Shown here: positions 1 through 5,988 of the stretch, piece by piece
Position numbering within the stretch: position 1 is the first letter of the stretch
Layout: each line of letters opens with the position of its first letter
Source of the DNA: an uncultured Bacteroidales bacterium
Lineage (GTDB): Bacteria > Bacteroidota > Bacteroidia > Bacteroidales > UBA932
Length of the DNA: 8,122 nucleotides
Reading direction: 5' to 3'
Assembly (NCBI GenBank): GCA_934725285.1
Contig: CAKVBK010000083.1
Location: forward strand, 1 to 8,122
Notes under the pieces: generated by a model
What the model saw: only the letters and a program-made list of their open reading frames with translations
The model's database searches: none
What the model was told of the DNA's origin: nothing
Position numbers and translations under genes: made by a program

Positions 1-235
1 TTTTGGCGAACACCTTCTTGCCGACAAGTTCGGGGCCATATTCATTCATCACATCGGTCAGGCTTTTGCCTGCGAGGGAACCATTGGCAATGGTCGAGAC
101 ATGCCCCGGGACAGCCGAGATCTCCCAGCTTTCCCCGATGTGATGCTGCTTTGTCTTTATGCCCTTGAACGGGGCGATCTTTTCTCCGCCCCACACCATT
201 TCACGGAGATAGGGCTCAAATTTCAGAGGGTACAT
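1..235 (-). CDS. manA: Mannose-6-phosphate isomerase, class I (N-terminal part, runs off the window)
   Basis: Only the first 78 codons are present; the gene continues beyond base 1. The product would interconvert mannose-6-phosphate and fructose-6-phosphate in the cytoplasm with a bound metal, linking mannose use (or GDP-mannose supply) to glycolysis. The translation begins MYPLKFEPYLREMVWGGEK and contains IGESWEIS near residues 32-39. The WGG near the start and GESWEIS are hallmarks of the type I cupin isomerase, in the short form common in Bacteroidota and Firmicutes. The zinc ligands lie further on and cannot be seen. The ATG at 233-235 is chosen because homologues start with MYPLKF. It lies 20 nt after the stop of the ROK kinase gene on the same strand with no promoter motif between, so the two are probably co-transcribed. 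Family identity is firm from the N-terminus; activity is inferred. Confidence 0.9.
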   Translation of the reverse strand, partial: MYPLKFEPYLREMVWGGEKIAPFKGIKTKQHHIGESWEISAVPGHVSTIANGSLAGKSLTDVMNEYGPELVGKKVFAK

Positions 236-255
236 ATTCGTTAAGTTCCTTATGC

Positions 256-1365
256 TTATTTCTTGTCCAATTCGGTGAGGGCGAACGCATAGGCTCCGAG
301 CGAGATCGCCTTGCTGGCGCCGATCTTCGAACGCATCACGCCGACACGTTTCTGCGGGTCGTAAATCACCTCACGGTCGCTGCCGTAGACCTTCAAGGAA
401 CGAGCCTCGCCACGGGCAAACTGGTCAAACTCTGCCGGGTCGTCAAGGTTGTAGACCTTCATTTGAACACGGTTCAGTTCCTCGCCGGTGAGTTGATGCA
501 TCTTGCCGCGCATGGTGCGTAATATCCCGGGCATCAGATACTTGTAGTTGTTCATCACACCGCCCCCGATCACAATCAGACCATCGATCAGGGTAACGGC
601 TGTCGCCATCGCGTCTCCCGCGACCTCGCCCATCTTGTCGAACGCCTTGATCGCGGCCTCACGGTCGCCAGGCCTCTTGCCCTCGCATATCTCGGCGATG
701 TCCTTCGGTTCAAGACCATGGTCCGGATTGCCGGTCAGTTCACCGTAAACTCTCTTCACGGCGCGTATCGACGCCCCGTCTTCAACGATGATGTCCGGCA
801 TGTCAGGATGCTTGAGGCAGAAGGTCTCCACGCAGGAGTTGTCGCCTCTGTTAAGTTCACCGTTGATCACTGTGCCTATTCCCAGACCGGTGCCGAAGGT
901 GTAGCCGATGAGGTTGTGGTAACGCTTGGAACTTCCAGCCTTTGCGAGTCTCTCATTCACCTCCGGAAGCACACCACCGAGGGCCTCACCGTAGGCGTAA
1001 AGGTCTCCGTCGTTGTTGATGAAGACCGGAATCCCGAATGTGTCCTCAAGGAACGGTCCGAGAGCGACTCCGTCACGGAATGACGGGAAATTAGGAAGGT
1101 AGCCGCCGATGATGCCGTCAGGGTAGTCGGCAGGGCCAGGGAAACAGAAGCTTATGGCCACAGGTTTCGCCTCACCCAACTCCTCTTTGATCTTTGTGAA
1201 GCCCGTCACCATCGTGCCGAGGCAACGGTCAAGATTGTCAGCGTTGGACGGAAGCGTGATAGGTTCGCAGCAGAACTCGCCGCCTTTCATAGCGCCGAAG
1301 ACCATGTTGGTGCCGCCGGCGTCGAGGGTCATGACGATTCTGCTGTCTTTTCTGATGTCAGGCAT
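256..1365 (-). CDS. ROK-family sugar kinase (hexokinase-like, substrate unassigned)
   Basis: A cytoplasmic ROK protein of 369 residues, expected to transfer the ATP gamma-phosphate to a hexose such as glucose, fructose or mannose. Visible motifs: LDAGGTN at 14-20 (phosphate loop), FPGP at 75-78, NNDGD at 117-121 whose D119 sits where ROK kinases carry the catalytic base, the glycine-rich TFGTGLGIGT at 156-165, and IGGGV at 266-270 (second nucleotide-site glycine cluster). The cysteine-rich zinc signature (CxCGxxGCxE) is absent: the equivalent stretch, about 172-200, holds only C178 and C183. It is also longer than the usual ROK protein of about 300 residues, with an extended segment near 300-345. 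The manA gene 20 nt downstream suggests a hexose whose phosphate enters as mannose- or fructose-6-P, so mannokinase or fructokinase is as plausible as glucokinase. The start is the ATG at 1363-1365; a Met at residue 12 is less likely because the family usually has a few residues before the phosphate loop. A candidate promoter lies about 115 nt upstream. Confidence 0.88.
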   Translation of the reverse strand: MPDIRKDSRIVMTLDAGGTNMVFGAMKGGEFCCEPITLPSNADNLDRCLGTMVTGFTKIKEELGEAKPVAISFCFPGPADYPDGIIGGYLPNFPSFRDGVALGPFLEDTFGIPVFINNDGDLYAYGEALGGVLPEVNERLAKAGSSKRYHNLIGYTFGTGLGIGTVINGELNRGDNSCVETFCLKHPDMPDIIVEDGASIRAVKRVYGELTGNPDHGLEPKDIAEICEGKRPGDREAAIKAFDKMGEVAGDAMATAVTLIDGLIVIGGGVMNNYKYLMPGILRTMRGKMHQLTGEELNRVQMKVYNLDDPAEFDQFARGEARSLKVYGSDREVIYDPQKRVGVMRSKIGASKAISLGAYAFALTELDKK

Positions 1366-1404
1366 ATTCTTGAGTGTTAAATTATTGTCGTGTCAGTGCC
1401 TGAT

Positions 1405-1418
1405 TATGAATATTCATA
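1405..1418. promoter_or_regulatory. Perfect 14-bp palindrome in the ROK leader (candidate operator half)
   Basis: TATGAATATTCATA is its own reverse complement. It lies 40 nt upstream of the ROK kinase start codon, between that gene and its candidate promoter. It shares the ten-base core TGAATATTCA with a second palindrome centred 39 bp away at 1445-1456. Two copies of one dyad core in a short non-coding leader resemble a pair of binding sites for a dimeric regulator. No regulator gene is visible in the window, so the role is inferred. Confidence 0.35.
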
Positions 1419-1424
1419 GATTAT

Positions 1425-1440
1425 GACTTTCGCGGAAGTC
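1425..1440. repeat. Small hairpin between the two palindromes
   Basis: GACTTTCGCGGAAGTC can fold with a six-pair stem (five Watson-Crick pairs plus one G-T) around a CGCG tetraloop. On the minus strand it would lie in the 5' leader of the ROK kinase mRNA, 60 nt before the start codon. No run of T follows on either strand, so it is not a classical terminator. It may only be a structural element of the leader. Confidence 0.35.
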
Positions 1441-1444
1441 AAAC

Positions 1445-1456
1445 TTGAATATTCAA
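1445..1456. promoter_or_regulatory. Perfect 12-bp palindrome in the ROK leader (second candidate operator half)
   Basis: TTGAATATTCAA is a perfect palindrome with the same TGAATATTCA core as the site at 1405-1418. It lies about 22 bp downstream, in the minus direction, of the candidate ROK -7 box. A bound protein here could block early transcription. This is inference from symmetry and position only. Confidence 0.35.
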
Positions 1457-1477
1457 AAAATCAAGCCACTTTCGCTG

Positions 1478-1485
1478 CAAAGATA
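1478..1485 (-). promoter_or_regulatory. Bacteroidota -7 box for the ROK kinase-manA unit
   Basis: The minus strand reads TATCTTTG, a perfect match to the Bacteroidota sigma-ABfr -7 consensus TAnnTTTG. Transcription would begin near 1472, giving a leader of about 105 nt that contains both TGAATATTCA palindromes. No TTTG is seen at the expected -33 distance on the minus strand, so the call rests on the -7 element and its place upstream of the gene. Confidence 0.5.
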
Positions 1486-1529
1486 ATCATTATCTATCTT
1501 TCGGGCTCATCGTTTGCAGGGAAAATTCG

Positions 1530-1537
1530 TACCTTTG
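1530..1537 (+). promoter_or_regulatory. Bacteroidota -7 box for rnr
   Basis: TACCTTTG matches the Bacteroidota -7 consensus TAnnTTTG exactly and sits 19 nt before the rnr ATG, predicting a short leader of about 14 nt. A TTTG occurs at 1513-1516, but with only 13 bp between the elements instead of the usual 19-21, so it is probably not the true -33 element. The short A/T-rich leader without a Shine-Dalgarno sequence is ordinary for this phylum. Confidence 0.55.
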
Positions 1538-1556
1538 TACCATTAATATATTCGTA

Positions 1557-3929
1557 ATGCAGAAAAAAAGAAATCGCCAGGGTGGCGAGAAAGGCGGCGG
1601 AAAGGGCCGCGACAGGAGATTCGGCTCCAGACAGAAGACGAAAAGAGTGCTGGAGGAGGTAACCGGTAAAGTTCAGATGACAAGGGACGGCTATGTCTTC
1701 GTGATCATTGAAGGAGAGCCGGACAACGATGTGTTCGTCAAGGCGTCCAAAACCCGAGGAGCGTTGAACGGAGACATTGTGAAATGTGCGGTGACAAGTG
1801 AGAAAAAGGGAGCCTCCGCTGAGGCCGGAAAAGGCGGACGTGGCAGAAAGGATGCGGCCAAACGCCGTGAGGGTGAGATCATTGAGATAGTAGAGCGCAG
1901 CCACAAGCCGTTCGTCGGTGTGCTGCATATTGTCGGAAGGCAGGCGTGGGTGCTGATGCAGTCCAGGAATATGCCGTACGACATCAGCATAGATTTCGAC
2001 ACCCTTCCGGAGGGCGCGAAAAGAGGAATGAAAGTGGCGGCTCTGGTCGACGGATGGGACAAGGGCGAGCCGACTCCGAAAGGCCACATCGTGGATGTGC
2101 TGGGAATGCCGGGAGAGAACGACACGGAGATGCACGCCATCCTCGCTGAATATGCACTGCCGTACAGGTTCGAGCCGGAGGTGGAGAACGCCGCCGACCA
2201 GATTTCGGACAAGATCACGGAACAGGACATCAAGGAACGTCGTGACTTCCGCGACACGCTGACATTCACGATTGACCCCACGGACGCCAAGGACTTTGAT
2301 GACGCTTTGTCGTTTAAGAAACTGGACAACGGCAACTACGAGATCGGAATCCACATCGCCGACGTGTCCCACTATGTGCTTCCTGGCACGATTGTCGACA
2401 AGGAGGCTCAGGAGCGAGGCACGTCTGTTTATCTGGTTGACAGAACAGTCCCTATGCTCCCGGAGAAACTCTGCAACAAGCTTTGCTCTCTCCGTCCTAA
2501 CGAAGAGAAGCTGACTTTCTCGGTGGTGGTCGAGATGACACCTCGCGGAAAAATCGAGAGCCGTTGGTTCGGCCGTACTGCCATCTGCTCGGACTATCGT
2601 TTCGACTACGACGGAGCCCAGCAGATCATCGAGAGCGACGGCAAGGAGCCTGCGGATCCGGCGATCGGCCAGGACATCAGAGAGGCCATCGTGACACTCA
2701 ACAAACTTGCCTCAATACTACGCAAACGGCGTTTCGCCGCCGGGGCCATCAGCTTCGAGCGCCCTGAGATGAAGGTCGAGGTCGATGCCACGGGCAAGCC
2801 GGTCAGAGTCTACGAGAAGATCACCAAGGAGGCCAACTGGCTGATAGAGGAGTTCATGCTTCTCGCCAACCGCTCCGTGGCCGAGTTCATCGCGACATCC
2901 GGCAAGATGGACGGCAAGGCGGACAAGAAGGCCAAGACATTCGTCTACCGTGTGCACGGCGAGCCGAACACCGACAAGATCGCGAGCCTCGGGCAGTTCG
3001 TCAGCAACTTCGGATTCAAGTTCGGGCCGAGCGGCAACGGACGCGAGATAGCCAAGTCACTGAACACCCTCTTGGCAGAGGCCAAAGGCACTCCTGAGTG
3101 CGACGCCTTCCAGATGATAGCCCTCCGCTCGATGGCGAAGGCGATCTACACCACCGACAACATCGGCCACTACGGCCTCGCGTTCAAGTTCTACACGCAC
3201 TTCACCTCACCTATCCGCCGCTACCCTGACACAATGGTACACAGGCTGTTGGCCCTCTACCTCGACAATGCGGAGAGCCAGAACAAGGAATATTACGAAG
3301 CCCAGTGCCAGCATGCCTCCGAGCGTGAGCAGATCGCGGCCAATGCCGAGCGCGACAGCATCAAGTACAAGCTAATCGAGTTCATGCAGGACAAGATCGG
3401 CAATGAATATGAAGGTAATATCTCCGGCCTGACCGAATGGGGAATGTATGTGGAGATCAAGCCGACGATGATCGAGGGCATGGTAGCCCTCCGCGACGTG
3501 AAGTCCGACTTCTTCGAGTTCGACGAGCAGAACTACCTCATCAGGGGCCGCCGCACCGGCAAGATCTTCCGTCTCGGAGATCCGGTGAAGATCCGTGTCA
3601 AGGCCGCCAATCTGGAGCAAAGGCTGCTGGACTACGAACTGGTCGATGCCTCCATCGACGGAAATGACACGAAGACTTCCGCCAAAGGTTCACGCCGTGG
3701 AAAAAACAAAGAAGACGTGAGGGCCGCTCAGGCCAATGGAGCAAACTATGCTGAAGGCATCGAAGGCGAGCCTAACGACGGATCCGCCAATGGAAAGCGC
3801 AAGCCTTTTTATGCCGCCGTCGCTCACAACGACAGCCAGCCGCAGCGCAAATCCTCCAAGGACAAAGGCCGTCCCCGCAAGAAGTTCGGCCCGAAGTCTT
3901 CCCGAAACGAAAAGAAGAAAGCCAGATAG
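1557..3929 (+). CDS. rnr: Ribonuclease R (RNB-family 3'-5' exoribonuclease)
   Basis: A cytoplasmic, Mg-dependent, processive 3'-5' hydrolytic exoribonuclease that degrades structured RNA and takes part in mRNA and rRNA quality control. Domains over 790 residues: a basic N-terminal extension (1-32), a first cold-shock/OB domain (about 35-95), a second (about 105-185), the RNB catalytic domain (about 229-560), an S1 domain (about 613-695), and a basic low-complexity tail (about 700-790). The catalytic block IDPTDAKDFDDAL at 239-251 supplies D240, D246, D248 and D249, equivalent to E. coli D272, D278, D280 and D281. The family block HYGLAFKFYTHFTSPIRRYP lies at 538-557. All key residues are intact. 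The tail, rich in Lys, Arg, Gly and Ser, is longer than in most Bacteroides homologues as I recall them. The start at 1557 is supported by the -7 box just upstream and the basic leader. It is transcribed alone, divergent from the ROK unit, and ends at a strong terminator 27 nt after the stop. Confidence 0.96.
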   Translation: MQKKRNRQGGEKGGGKGRDRRFGSRQKTKRVLEEVTGKVQMTRDGYVFVIIEGEPDNDVFVKASKTRGALNGDIVKCAVTSEKKGASAEAGKGGRGRKDAAKRREGEIIEIVERSHKPFVGVLHIVGRQAWVLMQSRNMPYDISIDFDTLPEGAKRGMKVAALVDGWDKGEPTPKGHIVDVLGMPGENDTEMHAILAEYALPYRFEPEVENAADQISDKITEQDIKERRDFRDTLTFTIDPTDAKDFDDALSFKKLDNGNYEIGIHIADVSHYVLPGTIVDKEAQERGTSVYLVDRTVPMLPEKLCNKLCSLRPNEEKLTFSVVVEMTPRGKIESRWFGRTAICSDYRFDYDGAQQIIESDGKEPADPAIGQDIREAIVTLNKLASILRKRRFAAGAISFERPEMKVEVDATGKPVRVYEKITKEANWLIEEFMLLANRSVAEFIATSGKMDGKADKKAKTFVYRVHGEPNTDKIASLGQFVSNFGFKFGPSGNGREIAKSLNTLLAEAKGTPECDAFQMIALRSMAKAIYTTDNIGHYGLAFKFYTHFTSPIRRYPDTMVHRLLALYLDNAESQNKEYYEAQCQHASEREQIAANAERDSIKYKLIEFMQDKIGNEYEGNISGLTEWGMYVEIKPTMIEGMVALRDVKSDFFEFDEQNYLIRGRRTGKIFRLGDPVKIRVKAANLEQRLLDYELVDASIDGNDTKTSAKGSRRGKNKEDVRAAQANGANYAEGIEGEPNDGSANGKRKPFYAAVAHNDSQPQRKSSKDKGRPRKKFGPKSSRNEKKKAR

Positions 3930-3956
3930 TTCTTTGGCTTAGTACATAGCAATCTC

Positions 3957-3988
3957 AAAAAGTGGCCGCACGTGACGGTCACTTTTTT
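3957..3988. terminator. Bidirectional intrinsic terminator after rnr
   Basis: AAAAAGTGGCCG (3957-3968) pairs with CGGTCACTTTTT (3976-3987), giving 12 pairs with one G-T wobble and a seven-base loop, CACGTGA. A run of six T follows on the plus strand (3983-3988). The left arm begins with five A, so the minus strand also has a U-run after the hairpin. It should therefore stop rnr from the left and also the convergent minus-strand operon that ends at 4486. Confidence 0.9.
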
Positions 3989-3990
3989 GT

Positions 3991-4071
3991 CTGTTGGAAG
4001 TCCTGTTGGCCGGACGAAATGTAGAAACCATACACTTTGCCCGGCCTGATCACAATCCACAGGACGAACAG
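3991..4071. repeat. Long imperfect inverted repeat (structured non-coding element)
   Basis: Four nested arm pairs share one axis: CTGTT (3991-3995) with AACAG (4067-4071); GTCCTGT (4000-4006) with ACAGGAC (4059-4065); GGCCGG (4008-4013) with CCGGCC (4041-4046); and AAATGTA (4017-4023) with TACA-C-TTT (4031-4038), which has one bulged C. The apical loop is GAAACCA. Either strand could fold into a long hairpin with internal bulges. No open reading frame or clear promoter is associated. It could be a structured RNA, a 3'-UTR element, or the remnant of a small inverted-repeat mobile element; the sequence does not decide. Confidence 0.5.
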
Positions 4072-4260
4072 CGCTAAGGAAGCAGGTGATGGCGAGAATC
4101 TTACAAAAGACTTTCAGCCCTATATCGAGCATGCACCGACATAAGCCAGATATATCTGAAAAACTCAAAGACAATTGTACAAGATTTTCACGGGAATGTG
4201 CCTTCCATGCGATTCTGTCGGGCTTTGAGCTGAAGGCATTTCGTAAATCCTCAACCCCTC

Positions 4261-4333
4261 AATAAGATCTCGCCCATACTCACACCCTGACGTGAGTCGC
4301 TGCCACCATGTTCATGTTCGACATGATCTTATT
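4261..4333. repeat. Nested inverted repeats bounded by AATAAGATC / GATCTTATT
   Basis: AATAAGATC at 4261-4269 is the exact reverse complement of GATCTTATT at 4325-4333. Inside are two further hairpins: ACTCAC (4278-4283) with GTGAGT (4292-4297) around an eight-base loop, and TCATGT (4312-4317) with ACATGA (4321-4326) around TCG. The second competes with the outer stem for two bases. The region could form a branched structure on either strand. It abuts the GGGTGC hairpin pair and may be part of the same repeat element. Function unknown. Confidence 0.45.
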
Positions 4334-4362
4334 TCGGGTGCGGAAGAGGCTGTTTTGCACCC
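4331..4362. repeat. GGGTGC/GCACCC hairpin repeat, copy 1
   Basis: GGGTGC (4336-4341) pairs with GCACCC (4357-4362) around a 15-base loop, preceded by ATTTC. It is a shorter, diverged copy of the unit at 4381-4417, in the same orientation. Both units have the plan TTTCGGG(G)TGCG, then an A/G-rich stretch, GC, T-C bases, and GCACCC. The resemblance to REP-like intergenic hairpin repeats is inferred; copy number elsewhere in the genome is unknown. Confidence 0.55.
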
Positions 4363-4380
4363 AAAGTGACTTTCTGATTG

Positions 4381-4417
4381 GTTTCGGGGTGCGAAAAGCC
4401 GACTCTCGCACCCCGAG
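4381..4417. repeat. GGGGTGCGA/TCGCACCCC hairpin repeat, copy 2
   Basis: TCGGGGTGCGA (4384-4394) pairs perfectly with TCGCACCCCGA (4406-4416), an 11-bp stem with an 11-base loop. It lies about 70 nt beyond the stop codon of the DUF368-like gene and is the first strong stem-loop in that transcript. It lacks a following U-run on the minus strand, so it would protect a 3' end or act as a repeat element rather than terminate on its own. It is the second copy of the repeat beginning at 4331. Confidence 0.65.
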
Positions 4418-4485
4418 GTATAACCAAGTACCCTCTCCGAATATCCTGTTGTTTATGTGAGAAAAACGGAAACGTCCTTGAAACG

Positions 4486-5439
4486 TCATTTGCTCTTGGA
4501 ATGTCCAAGCCATTCAAGGCCAACGACAAGGGCAGCTCCTACCAACATCCAGACAATCGCGGAGACGATCTGGGGATCAATCGTTGAGGCAAGGTTAAAG
4601 CCAGACTCCACCAAAGCCTGGACTCCGGCCTGAGCCTGCACTGTGGTCTGCCCTCCACGCATAAGCTGGGCTGTCAGCACACTGACCTTGTCACTCCACG
4701 GCCAGACCTTGACAAGAGAGCCAAGCGTGAATCCGATCAGTGTTATCAGTGTCGGCCTTTCGTAATGCGCTATCAGCCAGTGCAGGAACTTCGAGAACGC
4801 TGCGAGGCCAAGGACGCAACCGATTCCGAACAGAATGAGCACCGGCCAGTTAAGCTCGCTGATGGCGGACATGATATATTCATACTTGCCGAGAAGAACC
4901 AGAATGAAACTGCCGGAGATGCCCGGAAGGATCATCGTGCAGATCGCTATCGCGCCGCAGGCCATGATGAACCAAGAGGCGTCAGTGGTCTGCGTCGGGG
5001 AGAGCATACAGATCACCGCTCCGAGGAAGATGCCGGACAGCAGCCAAAGTCCGTCAGTGATTTTCCACTTTTTGATCTCGCAAAGCATGTAGATGCCAGA
5101 GACAACAATCAGTCCGAAGAAGAACGCCCAAGTCTGAATCGGATGATACGCAAGCACATACTCCATCAGTTTGGCGAGCGAGAACACACTCACGATCACG
5201 CCGGCGCCCAGCCAAAGCATGAAGGTTCCATGAATATTCTTCCAGAAATCTTTGACCTTTCCTTGAAACAGCAGTGTCCATGAAGACACTGAAAGCAAGG
5301 CGTTCAAAGCCTCGATCAATTCATTGAATATTCCGGTAAGCAGGGCGATGGTCCCACCGGACACGCCGGGAATGACGTTAGCCGCCCCCATCGCAAAACC
5401 TTTCATGGCGACGACGGCGTTTTTCACAACATTTGTCAT
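4486..5439 (-). CDS. DUF368 membrane protein, PopT-type undecaprenyl-phosphate translocase homologue
   Basis: A polytopic inner-membrane protein of 317 residues. DUF368 (PopT) proteins have been shown to recycle undecaprenyl phosphate, the lipid carrier for peptidoglycan and surface polysaccharide, across the cytoplasmic membrane. That role is taken from the family, not shown here. The N-terminal signature MGAANVIPGVSGGT at 17-30 is diagnostic. A second, related block LPGISGSFILVLLG at 171-184 sits in the second half, the internal duplication expected of the family. Hydrophobic segments lie near 72-90, 103-121, 129-148, 155-183, 198-218, 229-245 and 287-308. The start ATG at 5437-5439 follows the stop of the upstream DUF6913-like gene by 12 nt and gives the usual short N-terminus. 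It is the last gene of a three-gene minus-strand operon. No truncation or missing signature residue is seen. Confidence 0.93.
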   Translation of the reverse strand: MTNVVKNAVVAMKGFAMGAANVIPGVSGGTIALLTGIFNELIEALNALLSVSSWTLLFQGKVKDFWKNIHGTFMLWLGAGVIVSVFSLAKLMEYVLAYHPIQTWAFFFGLIVVSGIYMLCEIKKWKITDGLWLLSGIFLGAVICMLSPTQTTDASWFIMACGAIAICTMILPGISGSFILVLLGKYEYIMSAISELNWPVLILFGIGCVLGLAAFSKFLHWLIAHYERPTLITLIGFTLGSLVKVWPWSDKVSVLTAQLMRGGQTTVQAQAGVQALVESGFNLASTIDPQIVSAIVWMLVGAALVVGLEWLGHSKSK

Positions 5440-5451
5440 AGGGAGTGAATA

Positions 5452-5985
5452 TTATTGAATCTTAGTCAGATAACTTTTGATGACAGTAAAGCTGTCCATC
5501 TGCGAGATCTCCTTCCCGGCCGGATCGCTGATGACGAGGTCGAAAAGGTTGCCAGACATCTGCGCGCGACCTATCTTGAAGCGCGCCTTGGAGGTGCGGG
5601 CCATATATTCAATAGCGAAGTCGGGATTCTTGACCAGCGAGATGAAAAGGTCCGGAGCCTGCTCTTCCAAGACATTGAGCTTATAGCGGGAAGGCCTTCC
5701 GATCCAATCCAGATCCTTTTTTGTGATGGTCGTCTGGATGCTGGTGATCAGACGGTCCTCGCTGCCGATCTTCCTGAAGTCCTGAAAGAATACGCTTCCT
5801 TTGATGTTGTGTGACCTGAAGAAATTCATTATCGCTGTCTTGCATGCGTCAAACGAAGGTTCTTCAACATCTATGATGGCGACGTACGAGCGTATTCCGC
5901 TGAGAGGCACAATTCCTGTCGGGACCGTGCTCGAATTCTTCCGAAGACTTCTCTTCCTGAAAAAGCTCTTTATAAAATCAAACAT
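5452..5985 (-). CDS. DUF6913-like protein, function unknown
   Basis: A 177-residue protein, probably cytoplasmic: no signal peptide, and the first 19 residues are basic (FFRKRSLRKN). From memory it resembles the Bacteroidota family DUF6913. Supporting features are an N-terminal amphipathic basic helix, a strand around 33-40 (SYVAIIDV), a central block with DLFISLV at 112-118, and the C-terminal block SKARFKIGR at 132-140 followed by NLFDLVI at 146-152 and an ending like SYLTKI. Homologues carry similar S-x-A-x-F-K-x-G and YL-x-x-I elements. No catalytic motif is recognised. The gene sits 3 nt after the kinase stop and 12 nt before the DUF368 start, so it is almost certainly translated from the same mRNA, possibly by re-initiation. 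The context does not reveal its job; linkage to a PopT-like transporter hints at an envelope role but does not show one. Confidence 0.75.
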   Translation of the reverse strand: MFDFIKSFFRKRSLRKNSSTVPTGIVPLSGIRSYVAIIDVEEPSFDACKTAIMNFFRSHNIKGSVFFQDFRKIGSEDRLITSIQTTITKKDLDWIGRPSRYKLNVLEEQAPDLFISLVKNPDFAIEYMARTSKARFKIGRAQMSGNLFDLVISDPAGKEISQMDSFTVIKSYLTKIQ

Positions 5986-5988
5986 AAT

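Larger units (their letters stand above)
3989..4485. other. About 500 nt without a credible gene between convergent transcription units
   Basis: This gap lies between the rnr terminator and the stop codon of the DUF368-like gene. Open frames here are short, have unremarkable composition, and either overlap the 3' ends of the flanking genes or read through hairpins, so none is called. It holds a long imperfect inverted repeat (3991-4071), a 12-bp palindrome CAGATATATCTG (4147-4158), a nested hairpin region bounded by a 9-bp perfect inverted repeat (4261-4333), and a tandem pair of GGGTGC/GCACCC hairpins (4331-4417). The only clear intrinsic terminator facing the minus-strand operon is at 3957-3988, so most of this stretch may be transcribed as its 3' untranslated region. 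Confidence 0.6.

Noticed and set aside
1499..1516. TTTC at 1499 and TTTG at 1513 as -33 elements for rnr
   Set aside because: The spacings to the -7 box (27 and 13 bp) are outside the 19-21 bp expected, so no -33 element is called.
1494..2372. Open frame of 292 codons on the minus strand antisense to rnr
   Set aside because: It lies wholly opposite the catalytic half of a clear rnr gene, shows no recognisable domain, and is His/Arg/Val-rich as expected of a codon shadow in GC-rich coding DNA.
4147..4158. Palindrome CAGATATATCTG as an operator
   Set aside because: It lies mid-gap between convergent genes, far from any start codon or promoter match, so a regulatory role is not supported.
3824..4174. 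Minus-strand open frame of 116 codons across the rnr 3' end
   Set aside because: It runs through the bidirectional terminator hairpin and the end of rnr. Its product has no family features, and its C-terminal part is a shadow of rnr.
4261..4333. Possible tRNA: paired 5' and 3' arms with GTTCGA near the 3' side
   Set aside because: The TTCGA stem has only a three-base loop and shares bases with the outer arm. There is no D arm or seven-base anticodon loop, and the spacing does not fit a tRNA.
4280..4529. Short minus-strand frames (66 and 77 codons) downstream of the DUF368-like gene
   Set aside because: They overlap the DUF368 3' end and translate the GGGTGC hairpin repeats. They are best explained as repeat sequence read as protein.
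4765..5283. Plus-strand frame of 172 codons
   Set aside because: It is antisense to the DUF368-like gene and full of charged shadow residues, with no domain.
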